Assembly (NCBI GenBank): GCA_030141605.1
Contig: JAQGDQ010000211.1
Location: forward strand, 22,885 to 86,884
From: Tubiluchus corallicola
Taxonomy: Eukaryota; Priapulida; Priapulimorpha; Priapulimorphida; Tubiluchidae
DNA: 64,000 nt
Reading direction: 5' to 3'
This document shows positions 39,301-43,985 of the stretch, piece after piece. The notes under the pieces were generated by a model. That model worked only from the letters and a program-made list of their open reading frames with translations, was not told the origin of the DNA and did no database searches. The first letter of the stretch is position 1, and the number at the start of each line of letters is the position of its first letter. The translations under genes and the position numbers were made by a program.

Positions 39301-41939
39301 TGTTCGAAGGAGGAACAATGGGTGCCGTGAATGCAATGAAGCCAGACGGGAAGCCAGAGATCTGCTGCCTACAAGCCGAAGAGAGTTGGACGGGAACGTC
39401 GTATGCCGTCGCCGCCACCATGATACAAGAGGTGAGAGTGTTATTGTGGTCTTTTGTATCGGTTCTCTTCCACGGGGACGTCGTATGCCGTCGCCGCCAC
39501 CATGATACAAGAGGTGAGAGTGTTATTGTGGTCTTTTGTATCGGTTCTCTTCCACGGGGACGTCGTATGCCGTCGCCGCCACCATGATACAAGAGGTGAG
39601 AGTGTTATTGTGGTCTTTTGTATCGGTTCTCTTCCACGGGGACGTCGTATGCCATCGCCGCTACCATGATACAAGAGGTGAGAGTGTTATTGTGGTATTT
39701 TGTATCGGTTCTCTTCCACGGGGACGTCGTATGCCGTCGCCGCCACCATGATACAAGAGGTGAGAGTGTTATTGTAGTCTTTTGTATCGGTTCTCTTCCA
39801 CGGGGACGTCGTGTGCCGTCGCCGCCACCATGATACAAGAGGTGAGAGTGTTATTGTGGTCTTTTGTATCGGTTCTCTTCCACGGGGACGTCGTATGCCA
39901 TCGCCACCACCATGATACAAGAGGTGAGAGTGTTATTGTGGTCTTTTGTATCGGTTCTCTTCCACGGGGACGTCGTATGCCGTCGCCGCCATCATGATAC
40001 AAGAGGTGAGAGTGTTATTGTGGTCTTTTGTATCGGTTCTCTTCTTCCATGATCGTTTAGTCATACATTGCATTGGTAAAAATACACTGAACTGCAGTTT
40101 TACAGTTCAAGTCTGTTTGTTTTAAAATAAATCGCTTTTCTCTTTTGACTGTTCCAACCATTAATAAGAGATATGAATGATAAGAGATAACCTTTTCCAG
40201 TTAGCCAAACTTTGAAGCAGTTTAAAGCCTGCTTCACCAGAGACAGTACATACGTCCTCCTTCCTAAAGAGCTAGAATCGGTACGGCAAATGAAACCACC
40301 CAGACTATTATTACAGTCAAACCTCGTTGTAATGCCAAGTCTAGGACACCACTAAATATGGCAGCTGAGATGGTGGTAAGGTGAGGTTCATTAAATATCA
40401 AAGCCATTGTACTGTGTCACCTCTATTTTGTTTCCTAGTTAATTTTAATATGTCACAAATAGTATAATATTATTATACAGTGTTCCCTCGCTACTTCGCG
40501 GTTCGTTTATCGCGGGTTTTCAAAAGTATTAATGTCAAATATTTATCGCTGTTTCGCGGGTTTTTGCGGTACTCCGTCTAAAGTATTTTTGCACATGCGT
40601 GGTACGTATTATACAGTAATGTATAGATTTGATGAATTTTGCATAGAAAATCACAAAATGTATAAAAATGTATTAAAAAAATTAATTCTAGCATTAAAAG
40701 AATATTATAAATGATAAAAATTACTATTTGCAATAAATAGTGTATTTATTCGGCCGATGAATACACACCAAAAACGAAATGTAGTACTTGCGCCCGCTTG
40801 AGATGCTACTTGCTGACGTGAAATTGTACAGAACACATAAAGACTTAAAATAATGTATAACTACTAAAATAAGTATAGCGTCCCTACTTCGCGGAAATTC
40901 CCTTATTTAACCGATAAGTGAAGGAACATTGTACATGCAACAATACATGTGTTATACTGTACGTTTTTGCTGCATTAACAAAATTAATGCAGGTGTAGTT
41001 CTACGGTGATGCATTGCAAAACTTTTAGGTAACACAATGTGTCATAGCAGTCCTGTCAATCTTGCGAAATACTGCTGTTTCCTCGTAAGAGAAACATGCA
41101 GCTACGCAGCCCACCCGTGCTCCCAACGTAACATTACTAGATGATTATGACTACAAATAGCTGCCCCATATAACTTGACCTTGAGTCAAACAGCTATTGA
41201 ATTTACATCAATTCAGTACTGAACTAAAGCTACGCAATTCTTGTACTTTATTCCTTGTTCAAAACCCCAACATTCACTTTCATACAGTTACTTGCAACAA
41301 GACATAAATCTTAATTCAAACACCATAATTGTTTTTTCTGTTCAGTGGCCATTGTTTGTACAATAGAATGGCTGTTTTGCAGCAACAATTCAACATACTT
41401 TATCTTGGCTGGTGTTATAATGGTATATTTATCATGTAAAACAGACTTTCGTTGCAGCAGATACGTTAGCAGATGGCGGTAGGCGAATTTGGCAGTATTC
41501 TCTGTATTTAATACATTCTCGAAATCAGTACAGGGCAATAGTTGACATTATGGCGAGGCTGGCGTTATAACAGGTGGCAGTATAATGAGATTCGATTGTG
41601 TTATTATTATCATTATTATTACCTCAATGCTTTGAATAAATGCCATTTAGTTAAGGTGATACCTGTCTTATTTTTGATCAACGATTAAATTCTTTTGTCA
41701 TTTTAATTTTAGAAATTTTCTTGATCTTGCAGGGATTAGTCGAGCAAGGTTTCAAGACAGCCGAAGGCGTGTACAGAAGCTGCTACGACCGTCTGGGACT
41801 TGGTTTCCAGACTCCGGAAGCTTTGTATGCCAAGCGGAAGAAGTTTCGGGCACTTGCTTACATGCGGCCGCTGTCCATCTGGGCCATACAGTGGGCAGTT
41901 GAAAGAGTTGTAGACTTGCATAAGTTACATTCGTCATAA
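3379..41939 (+). CDS. GBA2: GBA2, non-lysosomal glucosylceramidase (GH116), 18 exons
   Basis: GBA2 hydrolyses glucosylceramide to glucose and ceramide at cytosolic faces of ER/Golgi/plasma membranes. Exons: 3379-3575, 8036-8124, 9375-9490, 10375-10599, 13803-13918, 16009-16132, 16398-16500, 18582-18735, 21121-21246, 23626-23789, 25611-25715, 26951-27058, 30170-30321, 31559-31662, 32044-32186, 34281-34387, 39240-39431, 41733-41939. All junctions are GT-AG, all phases match, and the sum is 2532 bases (843 aa plus stop; human GBA2 is about 927). The N-terminal beta domain spans about residues 60-400 and the (alpha/alpha)6 catalytic domain about 415-843. By comparison with the family, the nucleophile is Glu471 (motif YLEG) and the acid/base is Asp620 (ADQTYD), 149 residues apart as expected. 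The sugar-binding Glu804/Arg814 region is kept. Start: ATG 3379 has a better context than ATG 3370; an acceptor-like TTTCAG at 3356 leaves open an extra 5' exon. Introns are packed with transposons. Confidence 0.93.
3867..7375 (-). mobile_element. non-LTR retrotransposon (CR1/Jockey-type LINE), 5'-truncated, open reverse transcriptase
   Basis: A minus-strand reading frame runs without a stop from about 7375 to 4834. It starts in the C-terminal part of an APE endonuclease (CGDININ, like the GDxN motif) and continues through a reverse transcriptase with [31 protein letters not shown] and the catalytic FADDTNLF. The C-terminal LWNSLP motif is present. The 3' UTR runs to 3867 and ends in a (TCTATG)n tail. 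The first part of the endonuclease and any ORF1 are absent. Absence of stops over about 850 codons implies a young insertion. It is antisense in GBA2 intron 1 and is itself interrupted by a DNA transposon at 4191-4645. Confidence 0.9.
4191..4645. mobile_element. 455-bp TA-target MITE nested in the LINE 3' UTR
   Basis: Termini CCGTATTTTCCCGTGTATAA / TTATACACGGGAAAATACGG, flanked by TA on both sides (4189-4190, 4646-4647). The related LINE fragment at 23876-24365 has the uninterrupted site, which confirms the insertion. Internal shorter copies of the GGGTCTCTTATACA word lie next to each terminus. No transposase. It is of Tc1/mariner/pogo type by its TA target (inference). Confidence 0.88.
8036..8124 (+). 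CDS. GBA2: GBA2 exon 2
   Basis: An 89-base exon, acceptor TTTAATTTCAG and donor GTACGT. Ends with [17 protein letters not shown], which matches the GBA2 block preceding the Gly-rich PLGGIGGG motif. Confidence 0.9.
8163..8524. mobile_element. 362-bp hAT-type MITE
   Basis: Ends TAGGGTTGCCA / TGGCAACCCTA, with imperfect 8-bp flanks (GGTATGAT and TGTATGAA). Contains repeated GGGACAT words and no ORF. In GBA2 intron 2. Confidence 0.7.
9375..9490 (+). CDS. GBA2: GBA2 exon 3
   Basis: A 116-base exon, acceptor GATTTCCAG and donor GTACAG. It encodes [19 protein letters not shown] and GMYEHKTV, the Gly-rich signature of the GBA2 N-terminal domain. Confidence 0.93.
9810..9840 (-). ncRNA. hammerhead ribozyme-like core, left arm
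   Basis: The minus strand reads CTGATGA, then TGACAGC-AGTA-GCTTTGT, then CGAAAC. The middle can form a short, imperfect stem II. No canonical GUC/GUH cleavage triplet is seen at the expected place, so it may be inactive. Confidence 0.35.
10110..10140 (+). ncRNA. hammerhead ribozyme-like core, right arm
   Basis: The plus strand reads CTGATGA, TGACAGC-AGTA-GCTCTCT, CGAAAC. GACAGC can pair with GCTCTC (five of six pairs) around an AGTA loop, in the stem II position. The following ACGTTT could form a minimal stem III. The cleavage triplet is not evident. Confidence 0.4.
10245..10330 (-). repeat. tRNA-like (SINE head?) fragment
   Basis: The minus strand has GGTGCCTAGTTCAAATCTAG, which is B-box-like. 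Similar GGTGCCAGGTTCAAATCC occurs at 38836-38905 (minus). No complete cloverleaf was seen. Confidence 0.3.
10375..10599 (+). CDS. GBA2: GBA2 exon 4
   Basis: A 225-base phase-0 exon (75 codons), acceptor CGTATTTTAG and donor GTGAGT. It includes [23 protein letters not shown] and [13 protein letters not shown], all aligned with human GBA2. Confidence 0.93.
10676..11240 (+). repeat. interspersed repeat, copy a (second copy at 12303-12480)
   Basis: TGCAGTTGATGCTG(T)ATGAATG, CTTCTTATGTAC and the following ACACT(A)TACTTT and GATGAACT words recur in the same order at 12303-12480. Family unknown. Open frames here have no recognisable product. Confidence 0.5.
11690..12290 (+). repeat. TTAA-flanked 0.6-kb repeat, copy 1
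   Basis: Shares GCGAAAATTGAAGTACAGTG, GAGGTACA(A/G)CACC and the TTTTGCTTTAA end with copies at 20382-20995, 22667-23170 and 62783-63401. The left end is diverged; the right end is followed by TTAA at 12291-12294. Confidence 0.65.
13541..13712 (+). repeat. TTG/TGC/TTA-rich microsatellite
   Basis: Compound trinucleotide repeat (TTG, CTG, TTA units) about 90 bp upstream of the exon 5 acceptor. It produces a spurious Leu-rich open frame. Confidence 0.85.
13803..13918 (+). CDS. GBA2: GBA2 exon 5
   Basis: Begins after TTGTTTACAG and ends before GTACGA. Encodes [20 protein letters not shown] and [10 protein letters not shown]. It ends with two bases of the Arg248 codon. Confidence 0.92.
13919..15240. 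other. GBA2 intron 5, first part: no gene seen
   Basis: AT-rich sequence. A stretch at about 14560-14640 (GACCAAGGGTCACCAAGTCAACC) recalls the LINE 3' UTR wording GACCATAGGGTCATCTAGTC at 3970, so it may be an old relative. Nothing else was recognised. Confidence 0.4.
15262..15376 (+). repeat. (TTG)n microsatellite
   Basis: About 100 bp of uninterrupted TTG, then CTG units, ending GTTGTTAATTAATTAA. Confidence 0.95.
15400..16050 (+). repeat. minisatellite containing the exon 6 acceptor and exon edge (about 7 copies)
   Basis: The unit is 87-101 bp. CAGGGAGGGTGGCTGTTTC-type words occur at 15527 (diverged), 15614, 15709, 15807, 15905 and 16006, with a more diverged start near 15410. Each unit holds a pyrimidine-rich acceptor (TTTTxTCAG) plus about 20-25 bases resembling the start of exon 6, then TTGCTTACCATGCCTGAGAC, TTTCTTACAGGTAGACTAC and ATTAATAAAAGCCTGCC. 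The last unit is the true acceptor. Confidence 0.92.
16009..16132 (+). CDS. GBA2: GBA2 exon 6
   Basis: A 124-base exon encoding [19 protein letters not shown] and ending [13 protein letters not shown]; donor GTGCGT. The acceptor TTTTTACCAG is the last of a tandem series of near-identical acceptors (15400-16050), and the first 20-25 exon bases are repeated in that array. Only this copy continues into the conserved coding sequence. Confidence 0.88.
16398..16500 (+). CDS. GBA2: GBA2 exon 7
   Basis: A 103-base exon after GTTGTCTGTAG, encoding [20 protein letters not shown] and [14 protein letters not shown]. Its donor GTACCG is weak, but the phase (1) fits exon 8 exactly. Confidence 0.88.
16738..17230. 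mobile_element. 493-bp hAT-type non-autonomous element
   Basis: Ends CAGGGGCGGCT / AGCCGCCACTG, flanked by imperfect 8-bp repeats (CATTTTAT, TATTTTAC). A second copy in the opposite orientation enters the window end at about 63752. In GBA2 intron 7. Confidence 0.8.
17505..18590 (+). repeat. 83-bp minisatellite containing the exon 8 acceptor and exon edge (about 13 copies)
   Basis: Strict 83-bp period (TGCCGTTCTTGTATGTTTA at 17522, 17605, 17688 and so on). Each unit ends with ATGATTACGTTCGTAG followed by GTCGGAGT or GTCAGAGT, which are the intron 7 acceptor and the first eight bases of exon 8. Units are highly alike, so the array is young or homogenised. The final unit runs into exon 8. Confidence 0.95.
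18582..18735 (+). CDS. GBA2: GBA2 exon 8
   Basis: A 154-base exon encoding [19 protein letters not shown] and [16 protein letters not shown]; donor GTGCGT. Its acceptor (ATTACATTCGTAG) plus the first eight exon bases form the edge of an 83-bp minisatellite lying just upstream. Only the last copy continues as exon. Confidence 0.9.
18950..19470 (-). mobile_element. LINE reverse transcriptase C-terminal relic
   Basis: The minus strand translates, with one in-frame stop, to [38 protein letters not shown] and [20 protein letters not shown], the typical C-terminal end of a non-LTR retrotransposon polyprotein. It is a relic in GBA2 intron 8. Confidence 0.75.
19904..20202. mobile_element. possible TA-target MITE remnant
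   Basis: Right end GAGATATGAGTG followed by TA, and left end TA-CAGTAGGCTCGTGG. The right end resembles pogo/Tigger-type termini, but the two ends match each other poorly. GCCGGAC/GTCCGAA words are repeated around it. Confidence 0.3.
20382..20995 (+). repeat. TTAA-flanked 0.6-kb repeat, copy 2 (best ends)
   Basis: A 614-bp copy flanked by TTAA on both sides (20378-20381, 20996-20999). Left end GGGCAGGCAGGATGATTTTT, right end GGGTCTGGTTTTGCT. The ends are not clear inverted repeats. No conserved ORF among copies. Confidence 0.7.
21121..21246 (+). CDS. GBA2: GBA2 exon 9
   Basis: A 126-base exon after GAATTTTTGCAG with donor GTAAGT, encoding [20 protein letters not shown] and INAWIKPIL. Conserved end of the N-terminal domain and linker. 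Confidence 0.93.
21310..21900 (+). mobile_element. LINE reverse transcriptase C-terminal relic
   Basis: Shifting frames read [57 protein letters not shown] and [20 protein letters not shown], the same type of C-terminal domain as the relic at 18950-19470. Several frameshifts and stops. In GBA2 intron 9, directly after exon 9. Confidence 0.78.
22667..23170 (+). repeat. TTAA-flanked 0.6-kb repeat, copy 3
   Basis: Begins after TTAA with GGAAAACTGCAAGATTTTTC and ends near CCTGTTTTCC. Shares GCGAAAATTGAAGTACAGTG with the other copies and carries internal deletions. Confidence 0.65.
23225..23400. repeat. diverged tandem/inverted CACAACAGTTGACATTCA-type repeat (with 21972-22120)
   Basis: The words GTGTAACAC..CACAAACAG and GAATGTCAACTGTTGTGTAA recur every 40-45 bp here on the minus strand. 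At 21972-22120 the same words are on the plus strand (ACAACAGTTGACATTCACTG). It is an inverted pair of short tandem arrays flanking copy 3 of the TTAA repeat. Confidence 0.6.
23430..23600 (+). repeat. interspersed repeat, copy a (inverted copy at 28890-29030)
   Basis: GGTTGATTATTATAAAATAT through GGTTTGCAAGCA is found in reverse complement at 28890-29030. It lies just upstream of exon 10. Family unknown. Confidence 0.6.
23626..23789 (+). CDS. GBA2: GBA2 exon 10
   Basis: A 164-base exon encoding [20 protein letters not shown] and ending EYGKFAYLE. The last full codon is Glu471, the predicted catalytic nucleophile. Acceptor TTAAATTTAG, donor GTACTG. Confidence 0.94.
23876..24365 (-). mobile_element. 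LINE 3' UTR fragment, same family as 3867-7375
   Basis: Begins with the CATAGACATAGAACATTTAT tail and follows the 3' UTR of the large LINE closely up to CTTACAAGTTATGTACTA. Severely 5'-truncated. It lacks the MITE, so it shows the empty site near 24186. Confidence 0.88.
24400..25078 (+). mobile_element. retroelement 3'-end repeat (inverted copy at 59225-59760)
   Basis: Ends GTGTGAAAATAAATTCATAG followed by TTCATAGTTC units, a typical non-LTR tail. Most of it recurs in the opposite orientation at 59225-59760 (shared GTGAGTGTGTTAATGACCGT and ACTTAAGTGGGGGAGAAGAG words). Confidence 0.65.
25611..25715 (+). CDS. GBA2: GBA2 exon 11
   Basis: A 105-base exon encoding [20 protein letters not shown] and [14 protein letters not shown], the best conserved helix region of GH116. 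Acceptor TTTCTTTTTTAG, donor GTATGT. Confidence 0.95.
25923..26400 (+). repeat. 54-bp minisatellite (about 9 copies)
   Basis: The unit begins CCATAATAACTTACAATT and contains GCAGGCAACGGGGCCCAGTA. The period is exactly 54 bp (25923, 25977, 26031 ... 26355) with few substitutions. Because 54 is a multiple of 3 and the unit lacks stops in two frames, both strands look open. Not adjacent to a splice site (exon 11 ends at 25715). Confidence 0.95.
26951..27058 (+). CDS. GBA2: GBA2 exon 12
   Basis: A 108-base exon encoding [18 protein letters not shown] and SVPHDMGDP. The PHDxGDP motif is typical of the family. Acceptor GACCTTTTAG, donor GTTAGT. Confidence 0.93.
27080..27725 (+). repeat. 0.65-kb interspersed repeat, copy a (inverted copy at 60000-60660)
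   Basis: GCAGTGAxxACCGTTA, GCACCCTGGAGGGTG and CTGATTTACGTTTGTGTAGG-like words to GATTTTTCTGAAACCAACTT match the minus strand of 60000-60660 over most of their length. No ORF. Confidence 0.7.
27726..28150. other. GBA2 intron 12, AT-rich stretch with no recognisable feature
   Basis: A-rich sequence with no ORF, known repeat or terminal inverted repeats that I can see. Confidence 0.4.
28151..28661. mobile_element. 511-bp MITE with CAGGGATGAGAAT termini
   Basis: Ends CAGGGATGAGAAT / ATTCTCATCCCTG, flanked by an exact 6-bp TAACTT on each side (28145-28150, 28662-28667). The interior holds GGGGGCCTAGGTGGCCCC. A partial copy is at 1339-1470. hAT-like by terminal bases, although an exact 8-bp duplication is not seen. 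Confidence 0.8.
28890..29030 (-). repeat. interspersed repeat, copy b
   Basis: Reverse-complement match to 23430-23600, from GCTTGCAAACCAAAGCCGTC to ACAATCAACAC. Confidence 0.6.
29130..29578. mobile_element. 449-bp TA-target MITE
   Basis: Perfect ends CCGTATATACTCGCATATAA / TTATATGCGAGTATATACGG, flanked by TA (28-29 and 79-80 of 29.1 and 29.5 kb). Internal extra copies of ATATAAGCCGACC lie near 29200 and 29505. The architecture resembles the MITE at 4191-4645. In GBA2 intron 12. Confidence 0.9.
30037..30135 (+). repeat. 20-bp tandem repeat (about 5 copies)
   Basis: Unit TGTATGATCTATGGTCTAAA, ending 34 bp before exon 13. It does not include the acceptor. Confidence 0.92.
30170..30321 (+). 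CDS. GBA2: GBA2 exon 13
   Basis: A 152-base exon encoding [39 protein letters not shown] and LKDMWPIIL. Donor GTTAGT. A 20-bp repeat lies just upstream and a 129-bp duplication just downstream. Confidence 0.94.
30328..30588 (+). repeat. 129-bp tandem duplication starting beside the exon 13 donor
   Basis: Copies start at TTTAATGCAATT (30331 and 30460). Each contains GGTTCGAGTCTCAGTCAAGG, a tRNA B-box-like word. The first copy begins about nine bases after the donor; the second is preceded by TTGG, so the donor itself may just be included. Confidence 0.85.
31160..31550 (+). repeat. TTGTTATGTTTTGTATA-type AT-rich tandem repeat
   Basis: Imperfect units of about 15-25 bp (TTTGTTATGTTTGTTA, TTTTGTATAT), ending against the acceptor tract of exon 14. 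All three plus frames are long and open but of low complexity. Confidence 0.9.
31559..31662 (+). CDS. GBA2: GBA2 exon 14
   Basis: A 104-base exon encoding [19 protein letters not shown] and [15 protein letters not shown]. Asp620 in ADQTYD is the predicted acid/base catalyst. Acceptor TTATATTGCAG, donor GTACCG. Confidence 0.94.
32044..32186 (+). CDS. GBA2: GBA2 exon 15
   Basis: A 143-base exon encoding [20 protein letters not shown] and [13 protein letters not shown]. Acceptor TTGTTCTGCTAG, donor GTAAGA. Confidence 0.94.
32258..32739 (+). mobile_element. 482-bp TA-target MITE (CAGTCAACCTCGG family), copy 1
   Basis: Left end CAGTCAACCTCGGATATAAG; right end ATACCCGAGATGGATTG; TA at 32256-32257 and 32740-32741. 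Contains many copies of (C)CCTTATA. Related copies at 43986 and 54823. pogo/Tigger-like termini. Confidence 0.85.
32805..33225 (+). repeat. interspersed repeat, copy a (inverted copy about 46680-47075)
   Basis: GTGTAATTAGTAA..ATT and GATCACTTCACGCATGGGTG match, in reverse complement, GATCACTTCATGCTTGGGCG-type sequence at 46985-47060. The outer parts are more diverged. Confidence 0.45.
33660..33765 (+). repeat. (GT)n / GTGC microsatellite
   Basis: GTGTGTGTGTGTGTGTGC followed by GTGC units. Confidence 0.9.
34281..34387 (+). CDS. GBA2: GBA2 exon 16
   Basis: A 107-base exon encoding [20 protein letters not shown] and [15 protein letters not shown]. Acceptor TACTGTTGCAG, donor GTAAGT. Phase 0 at its 3' end. 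Confidence 0.94.
34477..34933. mobile_element. 457-bp TA-target MITE (pogo/Tigger-like)
   Basis: Left end CAGTGGAACCGCATCTTACG; right end (reverse complement) CAGTGATACCTCCAGATACG; TA on both sides (34475-34476, 34934-34935). In GBA2 intron 16. Confidence 0.82.
35777..36064 (+). repeat. perfect 144-bp tandem duplication
   Basis: The copies 35777-35920 and 35921-36064 appear identical. Each starts CTGGGCACTCCTAGCAACCA and contains the hairpin GGCCCCTCATCAGGGGCC and the palindrome CCCTTCGAAGGG. Identity implies a very recent duplication or an assembly duplication. Confidence 0.95.
36814..37950 (+). repeat. (GAGACA)n-type satellite, about 1.1 kb
   Basis: Imperfect AGAGACAGAGAGAGACACAG units, almost pure purine plus C on the plus strand. 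It gives very long open frames on both strands (Arg/Glu/Thr-rich on plus; Ser/Leu/Cys-rich on minus) that are compositional artefacts. Confidence 0.97.
38836..38905 (-). repeat. tRNA-like (SINE head?) fragment
   Basis: Minus strand: TTGGTAGTATTAGTCC, then GGTGCCAGGTTCAAATCC, an A-box-like then B-box arrangement. No full tRNA fold was confirmed. Confidence 0.35.
39240..39431 (+). CDS. GBA2: GBA2 exon 17
   Basis: A 192-base phase-0 exon encoding [16 protein letters not shown] and [13 protein letters not shown]. Its final 36 bases together with the donor (GAG|GTGAGA) and about 46 intron bases are repeated seven more times downstream. Use of the first donor (39432) joins in frame to exon 18. Reading on into the repeat gives about 51 foreign codons and a stop near 39587. 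Confidence 0.92.
39395..40040 (+). repeat. 82-bp minisatellite containing the exon 17 3' edge and donor (8 donor copies)
   Basis: GAG|GTGAGAGTG donors occur at 39429, 39511, 39593, 39675, 39757, 39839, 39921 and 40003, exactly 82 bp apart. Each unit carries the last 36 exon bases (ACGTCGTATGCCGTCGCCGC through ATACAAGAG), the donor and about 46 intron bases (ending TCGGTTCTCTTCCACGGGG). Differences between units are only a few single bases. Confidence 0.97.
40478..40932. mobile_element. 455-bp TA-target MITE (pogo/Tigger-like)
   Basis: Left end CAGTGTTCCCTCGCTACTTC; right end (reverse complement) CAATGTTCCTTCACTTATCG; TA on both sides (40476-40477, 40933-40934). In GBA2 intron 17. Confidence 0.82.
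41733..41939 (+). CDS. GBA2: GBA2 exon 18 (terminal coding exon)
   Basis: A 207-base exon after TTGATCTTGCAG, encoding [26 protein letters not shown] and [20 protein letters not shown], then TAA. Glu804 and Arg814 correspond to the glucose-binding pair known in bacterial GH116. The tail after the conserved core is short (HKLHSS) compared with human. Confidence 0.95.
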   Translation, partial: GLVEQGFKTAEGVYRSCYDRLGLGFQTPEALYAKRKKFRALAYMRPLSIWAIQWAVERVVDLHKLHSS

Positions 41940-42143
41940 TGGTAATAATTGATGTGAATGTTGTATGTGCAATTTTGTTACGTTGTTTAATGAATGTCCA
42001 CCCCGGTATTGAAAGATCTGCATGAATTGCATTTTAGTTTTTGGAAGACGGTATTGTTGTTTAAAAGGGTCACAATAACGCCAATAATGTTTCTGTTTTT
42101 ATCTCATTTTGTCTCAAGTCAATCATCGTGTAAAAACAGAACA

Positions 42144-42314
42144 CCTGTTGATTCACCGCACAGATATGGACCTGTTGATACGCAGCACAGATATGGGCCC
42201 ATTGATACACCACACAGGTATGGGCCTGTTGATACACTGCACGGATATGGGCCCGTTGATACACCGCGCAGATTTGGGCCCGTTGATACACCACACAAAT
42301 ATGGGCCTGTTGAT
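42144..42314 (+). repeat. 27-bp minisatellite, left part
   Basis: Unit CCTGTTGATACACCGCACAG+ATATGGG, period 27 (42144, 42171 ... 42306). It continues at 42749 after an inserted hAT element. It starts 205 bp after the GBA2 stop, so it may lie in the 3' UTR. Confidence 0.95.
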
Positions 42315-42748
42315 AAGGGGTGAGCACCGAACGTTCGAGTTTGAACATTCGAATCGAATTCGAACGCTCGAATTTGATTCGAACGAGTTTTTTTAGTTCG
42401 AACTCGATTCGAATCCAAAACTATAGATTCGAATAATTCAGCACTTCAATCACATATGTTCCTGATCATTAAAATGATTGAAACATCATACAATTAGCAT
42501 AATTTAGCTGTGATTTCTGCGCACAACTTTAAGCAAATTACTAGTCATTTTATTGCAGAACAAAATCTAGTGACATGCATGATCTTTGTAAGACTAATTT
42601 TTACTGGTGGTTCGAAAACTTGTTCGAAAATCGTTCAGTCTCAATTCGAATTCGAACCAAATTCGAAACACTGAAGTTCTGTTCGATTCGAATGTCACAA
42701 ATTCGGTTCGATTCGAATTCGCTTTCCGGTAGAGAATTCTCACCCCTA
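42315..42748. mobile_element. 434-bp hAT-type MITE inserted in the 27-bp array
   Basis: Ends AAGGGGTGAG / CTCACCCCTA; interior rich in TTCGAATTCGAA words. CTGTTGAT flanks both sides, but that word is also part of the 27-bp unit, so it does not independently prove the 8-bp duplication. Confidence 0.85.
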
Positions 42749-42990
42749 CTGTTGATACACCGCACAGATACGGGCCTGTTGATACACTACACAGATATGA
42801 GCCTGTTGATACACCGCACAGATATGGGCCTGTTGATACACTGCACAGGTATGGACCTGTTGATACACTGCACAGATATGGGCCCACTGATACACCGCAC
42901 AGGTATGGGCCTGTTGGTACACCGCACAGATATGGGCACGTTGATGCACGGTACGGATATGGGCCCATTGATACACCACACGGATTTCTC
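42749..42990 (+). repeat. 27-bp minisatellite, right part (about 9 copies)
   Basis: The same unit and phase as 42144-42314, resuming directly after the hAT element. Confidence 0.95.
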
Positions 42991-42999
42991 TACGGAAAT

Positions 43000-43980
43000 T
43001 TGCACATTCATACTGAAAGTGATTTTAAGAAAAATTATAACTTAACATGACTATTGCCTACGACTTTAACGTGCTTATGCTGTTGATTGGTTAGTTAGAA
43101 AAAATCTGTACGTATTTTTCGAAAAATTCTCATGACAGGCGATCTGTATGAATCTCCATATAAACAGCAAATTTTTTTCCTTCCCGAATTTTATATAAAC
43201 TATACCATTTAAAACGGTGTGAATTAATCCAATGCAGAAAACAATGCTGAAATATTATACTGTTTGTAAGCCGGGCTTAAAAGTGAAATTTCCATAATAG
43301 GTGGCATGCAGACTATCAGTTGGCACTTTAAACTGCAAAATAAGTCATTATAGTGGAAGTGTAATTATTGCTGTATGATTGTTTAAGGTGCACATATCTC
43401 AGAAGTGAGAAAATTACTTTGTAGGTGTCGTAAATTAAACACTAAACGAAATAAAAGATCATTAAAAATTTTCCTCTTTCCTTTTCCGTTACCGATAAGG
43501 AACAAAATTTAATGAAACCTAAGGAAGGGATGGCAGGAGCATCTAATTTAGCCAATTTATTTATTTGTAAATAGTTAAATTGCTAGTTTTTTTATGTTGT
43601 AATTGACTTACAACTTATGTTATTAGAGGAGCATTAAAATAAAAGGTTTCGATGTATCAAAATGTGTAGTCAAACGTTTTTGTACTGCTTACTTTGGAAC
43701 TGCAAAAAAAGTCTGGCATTATAGCAAGATGCATTAACATCTACGTGTCTTGCAAATATAGATATTTTGTTAATGCTTTAAAGTAATAGTAAGATCATGA
43801 TGGTAAAGTTTCAGGATTTATTGCACAGGTATTTGCAGTCATACAGTGACTAAATTGAAAGACACAAGACTTTTCGCAAAGCTCTTCAGTGTCCAATTCT
43901 GCAATTATATCAAAATTTTAGGTAAAAGCACAAAACTAAAATTGTTGCTGAAAGCAGCCATGTTTGTTACTGCATAAAAT
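43000..43980. other. GBA2 downstream region, no further gene seen
   Basis: AT-rich. An AATAAA at about 43646 could serve as a poly(A) signal for GBA2, but it is 1.7 kb past the stop and unproven. Confidence 0.35.
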
Positions 43981-43985
43981 TAGTA

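Noticed and set aside
39191-40052. Many 60-130-codon frames on both strands
   Set aside because: These are periodic shadows of the 82-bp array; only 39240-39431 is GBA2 coding.
42315-42748. 8-bp CTGTTGAT flanks as proof of hAT insertion
   Set aside because: The word is part of the 27-bp target unit itself, so the flanks alone prove nothing. The call rests on the termini and the broken array.
42070-43045. Frames reading repeated HRTDMGLLI / YGPVDTP units
   Set aside because: They come from the 27-bp minisatellite, which is open in several frames; no start, splice or domain support.
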